From Bradyrhizobium sp. 190 (GTDB lineage Bacteria > Pseudomonadota > Alphaproteobacteria > Rhizobiales > Xanthobacteraceae): a stretch of DNA of 64,000 bases. The notes beneath the pieces were generated by a model. That model ran no database searches and was not told the DNA's origin. It saw only the letters and a program-made list of their open reading frames with translations. The first letter of the stretch is position 1. Every line of letters starts with the position of its first letter. Shown piece by piece: positions 8,209 through 17,354 of this stretch. A program made the position numbers and the translations under genes. The DNA is taken from NCBI RefSeq assembly GCF_023073415.1, contig NZ_JADPJL010000065.1:124001-188000 (forward strand), in the 5' to 3' direction.

Positions 8209-8997
8209 TCATGGCAGCATCGACGTCAGCTGCCCGGCCGTGGTCTTCAGTCTCGGCAGGATCTCACTGTGCACCCGCGCTTCGTCGGCACGCGCTGCGC
8301 TCGTGCTGGCATTGAGGGCTGCTACCATGAGGCCGGCGCGATTGAACACCGGGACCGCGATGCCGATCAGGTCATCCTCGGTCTCTTCGTAGTTGAGGGC
8401 GTGGCCGTCGCGGCGGGCGGCTGCGATGGCCTTGATGATTTCGGCCTGGTTGACGGTGGTCCGGCGTGTCAGCCGGACGATGCGGGTACGGGCCAGAAGC
8501 TTCTTCACGTCGGCGATTGGGCGATGCGCCAGCAGCATGCGGCCGGACGCGGAGCTGAAAGCCGGCAGCCGCATGCCGGTGGTGACAACATAGGCCAGCC
8601 GGCGGCCCGGGATATCGGATCGCGCGACGAACACGACTTCGGCTTCGTCGAGAACCGAGAGCGAAACAGTTTCCCTGACGTCGCGCGCGAGATCGTCAAG
8701 AAACGGCTGCAGCGATGCGCCGAGACCGGCCGAGGAGAGAAACGAATAGGCGAGCCGCAGCACGTGTGTCGTCAATTCGAAGCGGCGTTCATGAACGTGG
8801 ACGAAGCCGAGATGGACCAGCGTCAGCAACAGCCGGCGAGCAACGGCGCGATCGACGCCGGTTCGTTCGGCCACTTCCGCCACCGTCATAGAGCGGTTGT
8901 CGGGCCCAAAACTTTCGATCACTTTGAGACCGCGCGCAAAGCTCGAAACAAAGGCGCGGCTGTCAGGGGCCATGGCGGTATGTTTGCTTGCCGTCAT
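8209..8997 (-). CDS. IclR-family transcriptional regulator
   Basis: The 262-residue protein has an N-terminal winged helix-turn-helix (residues about 18-80, MTVAEVAERTGVDRAVARRL) and a C-terminal IclR effector domain (GRMLLAHRPIADVKKLL, IGIAVPVFNRAGLMVAALN). It resembles the PcaR/PobR/PcaU group of aromatic-catabolism regulators. Its ATG overlaps the stop of the upstream AroE-like gene (ATGA), so the two form an operon. The likely target is the divergent promoter region 9834-9974, which has a perfect palindrome. Confidence 0.9.
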   Translation of the reverse strand: MTASKHTAMAPDSRAFVSSFARGLKVIESFGPDNRSMTVAEVAERTGVDRAVARRLLLTLVHLGFVHVHERRFELTTHVLRLAYSFLSSAGLGASLQPFLDDLARDVRETVSLSVLDEAEVVFVARSDIPGRRLAYVVTTGMRLPAFSSASGRMLLAHRPIADVKKLLARTRIVRLTRRTTVNQAEIIKAIAAARRDGHALNYEETEDDLIGIAVPVFNRAGLMVAALNASTSAARADEARVHSEILPRLKTTAGQLTSMLP

Positions 8998-9833
8998 GCA
9001 GGTTCGCCTGCCGGTTTGTCCAGCCCGAAAAACGTCAGCTGAATGTCGCGCTGCGCCTCCGCCATCGCGCGGCCGGTCTGCACGGTCAGGCCGCAGGCGC
9101 GGGCTGCCGCCAGCAGCGGCGAGATTTCCGGCTCGGTTACGACGTCGGCGACATGCACGCCGGAGGCCAGGCGATCCGGCGCAAACGGCAAGGGGTCGTC
9201 GGGCCGCATCCCGAGCGGACTTGCGTTCACGGCGATATCAGCCTCCGGATAGGTGCTGATCGCATCCAGCGTGACGCGATCGGCGAAGCCAGCGCTGTCG
9301 GCCAGACGTTGTAGTGCAGCGCGCCGGTCGCCATCCGGCTCGTGAAAGGCGACCCGCGATGCGCCGGCTTCGCAGCACGCCAGCAGTATGGCGCGTCCGA
9401 CCGCACCGCCGCCGAACACGGCGACCGACTTGCCCCGCGCCGAGACGCCTTGCTGGGCGGCGGCCGTGAGAAAGCCAAGGCCGTCGCTCATGTCGCCCTC
9501 GAGCCGGCCGCCGGGAAGGCGCCGCACCATGTTGACCGCTCCCAGCCGCCGCGCGCGATCCGACAGCGCGTCGACATATCCCGCCGACGCGATCTTGTGC
9601 GGGATTGTCACGATCGCGCCGGGTGTATTCTCGAAAGCGCGCAGCACCGTGAAGAAGGCGCCAAGCGCGCCGGCTTCAATATCGATGGGGACGAGAACGG
9701 CGTCGATGCCGCGATGCGCCAGCTCGGTGTTGACGGCGATGGGCGAGCGCACCTGCTTGATCGGATGCCCGATGATCGACAGCACGCGGGTACGGCCGGT
9801 CGGCAGAAATGACGGCGTCGGCGCCTGATTCAC
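8994..9833 (-). CDS. Shikimate dehydrogenase-like (AroE family) oxidoreductase
   Basis: With GTG at 9833 (AGGA seven bases upstream) the product has 279 residues. The N-terminal substrate domain shows IGHPIKQVRSPIAVN and IVTIPHK (conserved catalytic Lys); the C-terminal NAD(P) domain shows VAVFGGGAVGRAIL. The motif that reads NTDG in true AroE reads DMSDG here: the catalytic Asp is kept but the preceding residues are changed. That, and its place in a catabolic operon with an IclR regulator, suggests a quinate/shikimate-like or other hydroxy acid dehydrogenase rather than the biosynthetic enzyme. Confidence 0.85.
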   Translation of the reverse strand: MNQAPTPSFLPTGRTRVLSIIGHPIKQVRSPIAVNTELAHRGIDAVLVPIDIEAGALGAFFTVLRAFENTPGAIVTIPHKIASAGYVDALSDRARRLGAVNMVRRLPGGRLEGDMSDGLGFLTAAAQQGVSARGKSVAVFGGGAVGRAILLACCEAGASRVAFHEPDGDRRAALQRLADSAGFADRVTLDAISTYPEADIAVNASPLGMRPDDPLPFAPDRLASGVHVADVVTEPEISPLLAAARACGLTVQTGRAMAEAQRDIQLTFFGLDKPAGEPA

Positions 9834-9852
9834 ACTGCGATCCTCTCTGACA

Positions 9853-9871
9853 TTGTGCGCATAGCGCACAA
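9853..9871. promoter_or_regulatory. Palindromic operator, probably for the IclR regulator
   Basis: TTGTGCGC-ATA-GCGCACAA is a perfect 8-bp inverted repeat in the region between aroE-like (leftward) and the FAD oxidoreductase (rightward). Twelve bases on, TTCGCACAGTTCGAAC repeats the GCACA half-site next to a GTTCGAAC palindrome. IclR-type regulators such as PcaU bind sites built from similar GTTCG/GCACA-type elements; the assignment is inference. Confidence 0.7.
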
Positions 9872-9974
9872 ATTGGCATTATTTCGCACAGTTCGAACTA
9901 GCACGGCACAGGCGGCGGAACTACCGTCTTTCGCAGGGAAGGCAAGCGCAGCCGGTGACGACGAGAGGTGAGGT

Positions 9975-11621
9975 GTGACGAGACGCGGGAAGGCCGATGT
10001 GCTGATCGTCGGCGGCGGCCTCGGCGGCGTTTCCGCCGCGCTGACGGCGGCGCGGCTTGGCGCGCGCGTCGTGCTGGTGGAGGAACTGGACTGGCTGGGC
10101 GGGCAACTCACTGCCCAAGGCGTGCCGCTCGACGAACATCCCTGGATCGAACTCGGCGTCGGATCGAAGAGCTATCTCGCGTTGCGCGACGCCATTCGTG
10201 AGCATTATTTCCGTTTCTATCCGGTCACGCCGGCAGCGCGGGCAGAACATCCATTTAATCCCGGCATGGGCAATGTCGGCACACTGTGCTGTGAGCCGAA
10301 GGTGGCGTTGCGCGTCATCGAGGCGTTGCTTGGGCCTTACGAAAGCCGCGGTCTGTTGACGGTTATGCGCGGATGGCGTGCGTTGGCGACCGATGTCGTC
10401 GGCGACAGGATCACAAGCGTCGCATTCGCCGAGATCGCCAGCGGTCATCGCCAGACGATCGAGGCGCGCATCGTGGTGGACGCCACCGAGACCGGCGATC
10501 TGCTCGAATTGGCCGGCGTCGAACATGTTCTCGGCGGCGAGGCGCGCACCGATACCGGCGAGCCGAACGCGCTCGATGTCGCCGATCCCTTCGACCAGCA
10601 ATCGGCCACCTGGTGCATGGCGCTCGACTATCTGCCCGACGAGGACCACACGGTCGGGAAGCCGGCGCGCTATGCGGAATTTCGCGAATTGAAGCTCGAT
10701 TGCTGGCCGAACCGGCAATTTCACTGGACCGTCAGCGATCACGTCACCCACAAGCCGCTGGAGCGGCGTCTGTTCGCGGGCGATGCCGACGAGCCCTATC
10801 TCTTCGATCTCTGGCATGCACGGCGCATTGCGTGGCGGCGGAATTTTGCGCCGGGAAGTTACGCCAGCGATATCTCGATCGCGAACTGGCCGCAGATGGA
10901 TTACTGGCTGCGTCCGCTCGTCGGCGTCAGCGCCGAGGCGCAGGCCGAAGCGCTGCAGGAGTGCCGCCAGTTCAGCCTTGCCTTCCTGTACTGGATGCAA
11001 ACCGAGGCGCCGCGGCTCGACGGCGGCCAGGGCTATCGGGGCTTGCGTCCGCGTGGCGATGTGCTCGGCACGGCCGACGGCCTCGCCAAGCAGGTCTATT
11101 TCCGGGAAGGGCGGCGCATCGTGGCCGAGTTCACGGTGCTGGAGCAGCATGTCGGCGTGTCAGCGCGTCCCGGCGCGGACGCCGCAGAGCGTTTTCACGA
11201 CAGCGTCGGGATCGGCGCCTACCGGATCGACCTGCATCCGCCGACATCGCGGGCGCGCGACACCGTGGACATCGACAGCTTCCCGTTCGAAATTCCGCTG
11301 GGTGCGCTGATCCCGGTACGAACAGACAATTTGATCCCTGCCTGCAAGAATATCGGCACCACACGGATTACCAGCGGCGCCTATCGCGTTCATCCCGTCG
11401 AATGGAGCATCGGCGAGGCTGCGGGCGCGCTGGCGGCAACCTGCAGCCGGCTCAATTTGCCGCCACGGGCGATCCGCGCGGATGCGCGTCGCCTCGAAGA
11501 TTTCCAGCAGCTCATGATGGATCTGGGCGCACCGATCAGGTGGCCGGTTTTTGGCGCCCTGACGCCTTCGACCCGGCGCGGGTATCGCCCGCCCATCACC
11601 GACCATGCAACAGCGGGATAG
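9975..11621 (+). CDS. FAD-dependent oxidoreductase (PF12831-type)
   Basis: The 548-residue protein begins with a Rossmann FAD-binding motif (ADVLIVGGGLGGVSAALTA) and has IVVDATETGDLLELAGVEH, typical of the FAD_oxidored family, then NLIPACKNIGTTRITSGAYR near the C-terminus. Substrate unknown. It starts at GTG 9975 with GAGAGG upstream and is followed three bases later by a Bug-type receptor gene, so uptake and oxidation of one compound are probably linked. Divergent from aroE-like/iclR. Confidence 0.85.
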   Translation: MTRRGKADVLIVGGGLGGVSAALTAARLGARVVLVEELDWLGGQLTAQGVPLDEHPWIELGVGSKSYLALRDAIREHYFRFYPVTPAARAEHPFNPGMGNVGTLCCEPKVALRVIEALLGPYESRGLLTVMRGWRALATDVVGDRITSVAFAEIASGHRQTIEARIVVDATETGDLLELAGVEHVLGGEARTDTGEPNALDVADPFDQQSATWCMALDYLPDEDHTVGKPARYAEFRELKLDCWPNRQFHWTVSDHVTHKPLERRLFAGDADEPYLFDLWHARRIAWRRNFAPGSYASDISIANWPQMDYWLRPLVGVSAEAQAEALQECRQFSLAFLYWMQTEAPRLDGGQGYRGLRPRGDVLGTADGLAKQVYFREGRRIVAEFTVLEQHVGVSARPGADAAERFHDSVGIGAYRIDLHPPTSRARDTVDIDSFPFEIPLGALIPVRTDNLIPACKNIGTTRITSGAYRVHPVEWSIGEAAGALAATCSRLNLPPRAIRADARRLEDFQQLMMDLGAPIRWPVFGALTPSTRRGYRPPITDHATAG

Positions 11622-11624
11622 CTC

Positions 11625-12614
11625 ATGTTGAAGCCAATACATTTGTCGCGGCGGACTTTCCTGGCGGGCAGTGCGGCAGCCTTGCTGCTGGCCTCAGCCG
11701 CGCGCGGGCAAGGACCGTCACTGCCGAAGACCATCACCATCCACGTCGGCTTCCCGGCCGGCGGGCCGGCCGACACCACCGCGCGGCTGATCGCCGAGAA
11801 ATTGCGGGAAATTACCGGATCGTCAGTGGTGGTACTCAACCGGCCCGGCGCCGGCGGCACTTTGGCGGCAGGTGCGGTGGCGCAGATGGAACCCGATGGC
11901 GCGAACCTGCTGCTGGTTTCGAGCGGGCATGCCGGTGCGCCCGCGCTCTATCCGAACCTGAAGTTCGACAGCCAGCGCGACTTCACGCCTATCGTGGCGC
12001 TGGCGCAGTCACCAGTTATTATTCTCGTCCGCAAGGATTCGCTCTACCGCAGCATCGAAGATCTGATGGCGGACATGCGCGCGAAGCCGGCCGTGCTGAA
12101 ATTCGCGACCGGCGGCGGCGGCGCGACGTTGACCTCGTTGGGGGCGCTGCTGCTGCGTGCCCAGCTTGGCTATGATGCGCTCGCGGTGGCCTATCGCGGC
12201 TCGGGTCCCGCCAACATCGACCTGATGGGCGGCATCATCGACTTCAGCTTCGACACCGTTTCCGGCGCGATCGGTCTGTTGCAGTCGGGTGATGTCCGTG
12301 GGCTTGCAGTTACCAGCAAAACACGCGCTGCGGCCATTCCAAATGTCCCGACGATCGCGGAAACGGTCAAGCCGGATTTCGACGTTACCGGCTGGTTCGG
12401 ACTTCTCGGCCCGGCGCGGATGCCGGCTGCTGTTGTCACGCGGCTGAACGAGGACTTGAACCGCGTCGTGCTGGCGCCGGAGTTTCGCGCCCGGCTGGTG
12501 ACGCTCGGCATCGATGTGATGGGCGGCACGCCAGAGGCTTTTGGCGCCTTGATTGCGTCAGAGACGGCCCGCTGGGGGAAGTTGATCAGGGATCTCGGTC
12601 TGCAGCCGCAGTGA
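11625..12614 (+). CDS. Bug-family periplasmic solute-binding receptor (TctC-like)
   Basis: The 329-residue protein starts with a twin-arginine-type signal (HLSRRTFLAGSAAALLLASA). The mature part shows Bug hallmarks: ITIHVGFPAGGPADTTARLIA, VVLNRPGAGGTLAA, YRGSGPANIDLMGG and a C-terminal FGALIASETARWGKLI. Bug proteins bind carboxylates or related small molecules for tripartite tricarboxylate transporters. No TctA/TctB gene is adjacent, so it may work with membrane parts elsewhere. It is coupled to the FAD oxidoreductase (3-base gap). Confidence 0.9.
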   Translation: MLKPIHLSRRTFLAGSAAALLLASAARGQGPSLPKTITIHVGFPAGGPADTTARLIAEKLREITGSSVVVLNRPGAGGTLAAGAVAQMEPDGANLLLVSSGHAGAPALYPNLKFDSQRDFTPIVALAQSPVIILVRKDSLYRSIEDLMADMRAKPAVLKFATGGGGATLTSLGALLLRAQLGYDALAVAYRGSGPANIDLMGGIIDFSFDTVSGAIGLLQSGDVRGLAVTSKTRAAAIPNVPTIAETVKPDFDVTGWFGLLGPARMPAAVVTRLNEDLNRVVLAPEFRARLVTLGIDVMGGTPEAFGALIASETARWGKLIRDLGLQPQ

Positions 12615-12740
12615 AAGGCCGCGCGGACGCCAGCGCGACGGACTGGCCGTTGAGGTCGCATTCCGGCATCCGAGCGCGGCTGTTCTCCCCGGGGACGCTC
12701 CAATGCAAATACCCGCCACAATAGTGGGCTGACGCTGTCT

Positions 12741-13961
12741 CTATTCGCGTGCGGCGGCCTTGCCGCCGATCTTGCCCCGCGCCATCAGCAACCCCGCCAG
12801 CGCGACCAGCGCGAAACCGGCGCCGGCGAGGAACGTCCCCTGTGGCCCTGTGATGTCCCAGAGCGCGCCCGCGATGATGCTGGCTGCGAGCATCGCCAGG
12901 CCGCCAAGCAGGTTGAAGAATCCGTAGGCGGTGCCGCGCAACTCGGCCGGCGCAGTATCCGCAACGAGTGCGGCCAGTAACCCTTGCGTCAGTCCCATGT
13001 GCAGGCCCCAGAGAACGACGCCGAGCGCAACGCCGGCGACCGACGGCAGCAAGGCCAACGCGATGTCAGCGGCAACCAGCAACAGAATGCCGCACGCCAG
13101 CACGGCCGTGCGGTTGATGCGATCCGAGATCACGCCGGCGGGATAGGCCGCGACAGCATAGACGACATTCATCAGCACCAGCACGGCAGGCACCAGCATG
13201 ATCGGCAGCCCGACATTCTGGGCGCGCAGAACCAGGAATGCCTCGCTGAAGCGCGCCAGCGTGAATACGCTCGCCACGGCTACCACCCACCAATAGGCCG
13301 CTCCGAGGTTCTTGATCTCGGTCAGGCTGATCGGATTGCGCACGGCGCGCAGCTCTTTCGGCCGGTCCGGCTCGCGCACGGCGAAGACGATCAGCGCCAG
13401 CGCCAGGAAGGCAGGAATCACGGCAAACCAGAACACCGCCTTGAAGTTGTCTGCCGTCCACCACATCAGGGCGATGGCGAGCAGGGGGCCTGTGAAGGCA
13501 CCGATGGTGTCGAGCGATTGGCGCAGCCCAAAGCCCGCGCCGCGCAGATGAGCTGGCGTGAAGTCTGCCACCAGCGCATCGCGGGGGGCGCCGCGAATGC
13601 CCTTGCCGATCCGATCGACGAAACGCGCAGCGACCAGCCACGCGATGGTTGGCGCGAGCGGAAACACCGGCCTGGTGAGGGCCGCGAGGCCATAGCCGAT
13701 GGCTGCGAGCCATTTGCGCTTGCCGAGCCAGTCCGAGAGCGCGCCGGAGAAGATTTTAACGATAGAGGCGGTCGCCTCGGCAATGCCTTCGATCACGCCG
13801 ACCGTCACCATCGATGCGCCAAGCACCGTGACCAGGTAGATCGGCAGCAAGGCGTGGATCATCTCCGACGAGATGTCCATCAGCATCGAGACAAATCCCA
13901 GGGCCCATACGCCCGCCGGAATATCCCTGATCGAATAGGCCGGCTTGGTATCAGCAGCCAT
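12741..13961 (-). CDS. MFS transporter
   Basis: From ATG 13961 the protein has 406 residues and about 12 membrane segments. The loop between helices 2 and 3 reads SGALSDWLGKRKWLAAIGYG, the MFS motif A, and KGIRGAPRDALVADFTP follows. A longer frame into the next gene is out of register with it and was rejected. It follows the M20 amidohydrolase by 17 bases on the same strand, so it probably moves that enzyme's substrate or product. Confidence 0.9.
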   Translation of the reverse strand: MAADTKPAYSIRDIPAGVWALGFVSMLMDISSEMIHALLPIYLVTVLGASMVTVGVIEGIAEATASIVKIFSGALSDWLGKRKWLAAIGYGLAALTRPVFPLAPTIAWLVAARFVDRIGKGIRGAPRDALVADFTPAHLRGAGFGLRQSLDTIGAFTGPLLAIALMWWTADNFKAVFWFAVIPAFLALALIVFAVREPDRPKELRAVRNPISLTEIKNLGAAYWWVVAVASVFTLARFSEAFLVLRAQNVGLPIMLVPAVLVLMNVVYAVAAYPAGVISDRINRTAVLACGILLLVAADIALALLPSVAGVALGVVLWGLHMGLTQGLLAALVADTAPAELRGTAYGFFNLLGGLAMLAASIIAGALWDITGPQGTFLAGAGFALVALAGLLMARGKIGGKAAARE

Positions 13962-13978
13962 GTCGCTCTCGCGCCGTC

Positions 13979-15211
13979 TCATCGCGCCAACAGCCGCCGG
14001 CACGCTTCGACAAAGACCTCGGCCCCCGCGACGATGTCGGCGTCTGCGGTGTTCTCGGTCCAGTGGTGCGAGATGCCGCCGATCGAGGGCACGAACATCA
14101 TGCCCGCCGGCATGACGGTTGCGAGAATCTGGGCGTCGTGACCGGCGCCGCTCGGCATGCGCAGCGACCTGCCGCCGGCGAAGGCTGTGCCGGCTTGTTC
14201 GATGGCCTGCTGGAAGGAGACATCCATCAGCGCGGGCGCCCCGGTACGAATGCGCTCCACGGCGACGCTGCAGCGGCCCTGTTTGTCGACTTCTGCGGCC
14301 ATGCCGCGGAGGAGATCCTCCATCCGCGCAATCACAGCCGGATCGTCGTCGCGAATCTGGAACAGCATTTCCGCCGCGCCGGGGATGATGCTGGGCGCGC
14401 CGGGATCGAGGGTGATGCGGCCGGTTGTCCACACCGTGCGTGGGCCGCAGGCGGCGGGAAAGCGCTCGTCGATATCGACGCAAAATCTGGCGAGCGCGAG
14501 GCCCGCATCCCTGCGGATGGCCATCCGCGTGGTGCCGGCGTGGTTTTGTTCGCCCGCGAAGGTGATGCGGTATTGCCAGATCCCGACGATGGACGTGACT
14601 ACTCCGATTCCGAGGCCGCTGCTTTCGAGCGTCTCGCCCTGTTCGATATGGGCTTCGAGATATCCGATATGCCGCCCGCGTTCGCACCGCGCGCGGGCGC
14701 GGCCGGCGAGGCCGGCGTCGCGCAACGTGTCACGCATGCTCTTGCCGCTGTTGCGGTCGTGCGCCGCGTCGATATCGGATTCGGTGACGCCGCCGACATA
14801 GGACCGGCTGCCGAGGAAGTGTCCGAAATGCCCTTCCTCGTCGCACCAGGACGCAACTTCGACCGCGCCGTTTGTATTCGGATCGCGATTGATGACGCGG
14901 GCGGCTTCGAGCGCATAAACCACGCCGAGCGGTCCATCGAGCCAGCCCGCGTGGTTCTGGCTTTCCAGATGCGACCCCGCCAATAATTTCGGCCCGGGCT
15001 TCGTGCTGGTGCCGAGGACGTTGCCGATGCCGTCGATCTCGCCCGCGAGGCCGGCCTCGGGAAGACGCTGCACCAGCCATTGCAGGGAACGCAGATGCGG
15101 TTCCGAAAACGTCGGCTTATGGACACCGGTCTTGTACGTGCCGATTGCGCGCAGCGCGTGCAGATCGGCGAGAACACGCGCGCCATCGGCGCGCAAGAGA
15201 TTGTCATTCAT
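13979..15211 (-). CDS. M20-family amidohydrolase (N-carbamoyl-L-amino-acid hydrolase/allantoate amidohydrolase type)
   Basis: The 410-residue enzyme hydrolyses a carbamoyl, ureido or amide bond with a two-metal site. Metal and family motifs occur in order: GSHLESQ, LDGPLGVVYAL, WCDEEGHFGHFLGS, AHIEQGETLE, QNHAGTTRM, SGAGHDAQ and IGGISHHWTEN. The start at 15211 (MNDNLLRADG) matches family length; an earlier ATG would add an unrelated tail. It is coupled to the downstream MFS transporter. Substrate not determinable. Confidence 0.9.
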   Translation of the reverse strand: MNDNLLRADGARVLADLHALRAIGTYKTGVHKPTFSEPHLRSLQWLVQRLPEAGLAGEIDGIGNVLGTSTKPGPKLLAGSHLESQNHAGWLDGPLGVVYALEAARVINRDPNTNGAVEVASWCDEEGHFGHFLGSRSYVGGVTESDIDAAHDRNSGKSMRDTLRDAGLAGRARARCERGRHIGYLEAHIEQGETLESSGLGIGVVTSIVGIWQYRITFAGEQNHAGTTRMAIRRDAGLALARFCVDIDERFPAACGPRTVWTTGRITLDPGAPSIIPGAAEMLFQIRDDDPAVIARMEDLLRGMAAEVDKQGRCSVAVERIRTGAPALMDVSFQQAIEQAGTAFAGGRSLRMPSGAGHDAQILATVMPAGMMFVPSIGGISHHWTENTADADIVAGAEVFVEACRRLLAR

Positions 15212-15326
15212 GGATTCACGTGCCTGCGCGTCCGTTGTTCTTCCGTAGTTCTCCGGAGGAGAACAAAGTTCCTGATGCCTTTGGAGGAGTAGAACAAAGT
15301 TCCGTGAACGTCGCCAGCCGTGTTGA

Positions 15327-15440
15327 TTAGCCCGCCGACAGCAGCGCCAATGCGACGATTGCAAGCCATGCCACGATGACGAGCGCCGCTACCGCGCCAG
15401 CGGTTATCTTCGCCTTCTCCTTTAGAGTGTAGTCGTGCAT
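15327..15440 (-). CDS. Tiny single-span membrane protein (37 residues)
   Basis: A hydrophilic start (MHDYTLKEKAKIT) is followed by one strongly hydrophobic helix of about 22 residues and a stop. The ribosome site is weak. One-helix proteins of this kind recur in this window. Function unknown. Confidence 0.5.
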   Translation of the reverse strand: MHDYTLKEKAKITAGAVAALVIVAWLAIVALALLSAG

Positions 15441-15662
15441 TTTTCCCGCAAACGTGTGAGAGGCGTTCAGGCCTTTGCGGGAGCATATTCGATGACTCGC
15501 ATCAAAGAAATAGTTCGCGTTGTGCGAGCGGAAAGGGCGTACGAGCAGGAAGGCCCGCAACGCCATGTGGCGCCACGGCCACCGTTTCGCCGGTCGTCGA
15601 ACGGGCTGCGAGCGAGCCGAAAGGCCTTGCTTCCGGCGAGATGGAAGTCGCGTCCGGCGGCG

Positions 15663-15848
15663 CTAGGGGAGCTCGCGCCGCCGCATGCCGACTATGGCGC
15701 GATCTTCGGTCAGGCGGTTCTTCATTGCGGCGACGACCGCATTGGCGAACGCAAATTGAGGATCGGTCGACGCCACACAATAAACCTGAGATGCCTTGGA
15801 CTGGTCGTTCAGACTAGCCAGTTCTTTCGCGCGGGTATCTCGATTCAT
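15663..15848 (-). CDS. Small hypothetical protein (61 residues)
   Basis: The ATG at 15848 follows GGAG at seven bases. The product is soluble (MNRDTRAKELASLNDQSKAS at the start) with one Cys and no recognised domain. Nothing else is seen in 15441-15662. Confidence 0.5.
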   Translation of the reverse strand: MNRDTRAKELASLNDQSKASQVYCVASTDPQFAFANAVVAAMKNRLTEDRAIVGMRRRELP

Positions 15849-16039
15849 ACGATGCTCCGGTTGCGGCTTCCTGGATTTCCGCCGGCGTGATCACGCCGCC
15901 GGCAACAGCGGAAATGTCAGGATATTCCTGCCTCGTTGAGAGCCTGTTTTTCAGAAAGCCGTTGGTGGACCAACGAGCACGAGGTCCTGACAACATTTAT
16001 TCCCCGCACGTAATAATTCCTGCGCCTCGTGGCGGGCGA

Positions 16040-16132
16040 TCAGGTATCCGGCGGAAAGTAAACCCGTAACGTCAGGCGGAGTGCGAGGTAGAGTGCAACG
16101 CAGCTTGTGAGTGCAATAACGGCCGTATCCAT
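16040..16132 (-). CDS. Tiny membrane protein (30 residues)
   Basis: ATG at 16132 follows GGAGGG at eight bases. The product (begins MDTAVIALTSCVALYLALRL, ends PPDT) is a single membrane helix with a short basic tail. Its ribosome site and composition support a real gene. It lies 84 bases after the next gene on the same strand. Confidence 0.65.
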   Translation of the reverse strand: MDTAVIALTSCVALYLALRLTLRVYFPPDT

Positions 16133-16216
16133 TTTCCTGTCCCTCCTTCTGACGCACTGATGTCCCGTTTGCCGGACTTTGCAGCGGATGGAGCTTGGGC
16201 CGCGAAAGTGGTTCCC

Positions 16217-16621
16217 TTAAGCCTTGAAAATGGTCGCCTTGGGCTTTGAAAGTGTCTGCAACGTGATGGCGCTCCTGGGCGGAGGGAATGCGTCGCGCCG
16301 CATGATCGCCGCCGAGATGGCTGCGACAACAGCAACCAACAGGGCGATGGCTGCGATGAAGGACCATGAACCGTCCGGGGGCATCCATGTCGACAACCTC
16401 GCCGGCGCAGAGTCTTTCCAGTACGCCAGCAAGATCCCATATCCGAACATGAGCACGAAAGACTTGATGAATTCCGCGCCCAGCGTGTCGGGTTCAAGCC
16501 GGATGCTAATTTTCTGAAGCACCCACTCGATGAACTCGCCGTCAGTGAAGAACAGAATTGTGCCGAGGAAAATCGGAAAGCGCGTCTGCAACAGGAGCCC
16601 GATGAGGCCGAAAACGATCAT
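16217..16621 (-). CDS. Integral membrane protein of unknown function
   Basis: From ATG 16621 the 134-residue product has three to four hydrophobic stretches (MIVFGLIGLLLQTRFPIFLG; FIKSFVLMFGYGILLAYW; FIAAIALLVAVVAAISAAI). The ATG overlaps the TGA of the upstream small gene (ATGA), favouring this start over the longer frame to 16999, whose first 120 residues are Arg-rich and not protein-like. No family recognised. Confidence 0.6.
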   Translation of the reverse strand: MIVFGLIGLLLQTRFPIFLGTILFFTDGEFIEWVLQKISIRLEPDTLGAEFIKSFVLMFGYGILLAYWKDSAPARLSTWMPPDGSWSFIAAIALLVAVVAAISAAIMRRDAFPPPRSAITLQTLSKPKATIFKA

Positions 16622-16851
16622 GTGATCGATGAAGTCATGAATTCTGCGCCGCCTTTTCGCGATGGTCCTGGCGCGTCCGGCGCGACGGCGGGCTGGCGTT
16701 CCCAGATGAATTTGCGCCGAGCAACGTGTTCCAAGATCGTGCGACGTCGTTCTGGCGCGCGCCGCGTCGTGTGACGCAGCCAGATCGGCAGCGCTGCCGC
16801 GTTTGAGGCGACGCCGGCTTGGCCTTCCGGGACCGATTTGCGTTGCTCCAT
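16618..16851 (-). CDS. Small basic hypothetical protein
   Basis: From ATG 16851 (AGGAGG directly upstream, short spacing; alternative ATG at 16893) the product has 77 residues with a basic middle (LRHTTRRAPERRRTILEHVA). It is translationally coupled to the membrane protein downstream. No family recognised. Confidence 0.5.
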   Translation of the reverse strand: MEQRKSVPEGQAGVASNAAALPIWLRHTTRRAPERRRTILEHVARRKFIWERQPAVAPDAPGPSRKGGAEFMTSSIT

Positions 16852-17032
16852 GTCCTCCTCCAAGACGTCTTCCTCCGGGCATCGACATCCCATGTCCGCT
16901 TTCGCGGTCGAAAGCAGTCATTGGTCGAGGGGGAGGGCTGGGGAGGTTCATTGCCCGGGGACGGATTCCATCAGATCCCGGTTTGGCCAAATCGCGCAAA
17001 AGCGAATCAAACCAAAAATGTCCTGGAAACGA

Positions 17033-17107
17033 TGGCGCTCCCTAGCGGAATCGAACCGCTCTCTCCACCGTGAAAGGGTGGCGTCCTAACCGATAGACGA
17101 AGGGAGC
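17033..17107 (-). tRNA. tRNA-Glu(UUC)
   Basis: Minus strand: acceptor stem GCTCCCT/AGGGAGC, anticodon loop CCTTTCACG with anticodon TTC, T loop GGTTCGATTCC, and an encoded CCA at 17035-17033. Length 75 bases. Confidence 0.97.
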
Positions 17108-17354
17108 AAAAACAACCGGAAAATCAATGCGTTATGCGCTTGATAGGCCGTGTTGGCCGCCTGCCGTCCATGTTCCATGGAGGCGGCGACGGGCGAACGT
17201 ATAGTGGCGTTTGGCCGGGTGGGCAAGCCGCTCGGAAAACCGTTTTTTCGGTTCGTTTGCGCCTCGATCGATCCCCTGGCGGAGGCACGTCACCCGCCGT
17301 GCAACGGATTTTAAAGCTGCATGCCGTAAAGCTTTCGTCGGGGGAACTTCCGAC

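Noticed and set aside
10373..12175. A 600-codon plus-strand open frame across the FAD oxidoreductase and Bug genes
   Set aside because: It is Arg-rich and out of frame with two well-supported genes; it exists because the GC-rich third codon positions suppress stops.
12741..14687. A 648-codon frame joining the MFS transporter to part of the M20 gene
   Set aside because: Only the first 406 residues from ATG 13961 are transporter-like; the upstream part is an out-of-frame shadow of the amidohydrolase, so this is not a fusion.
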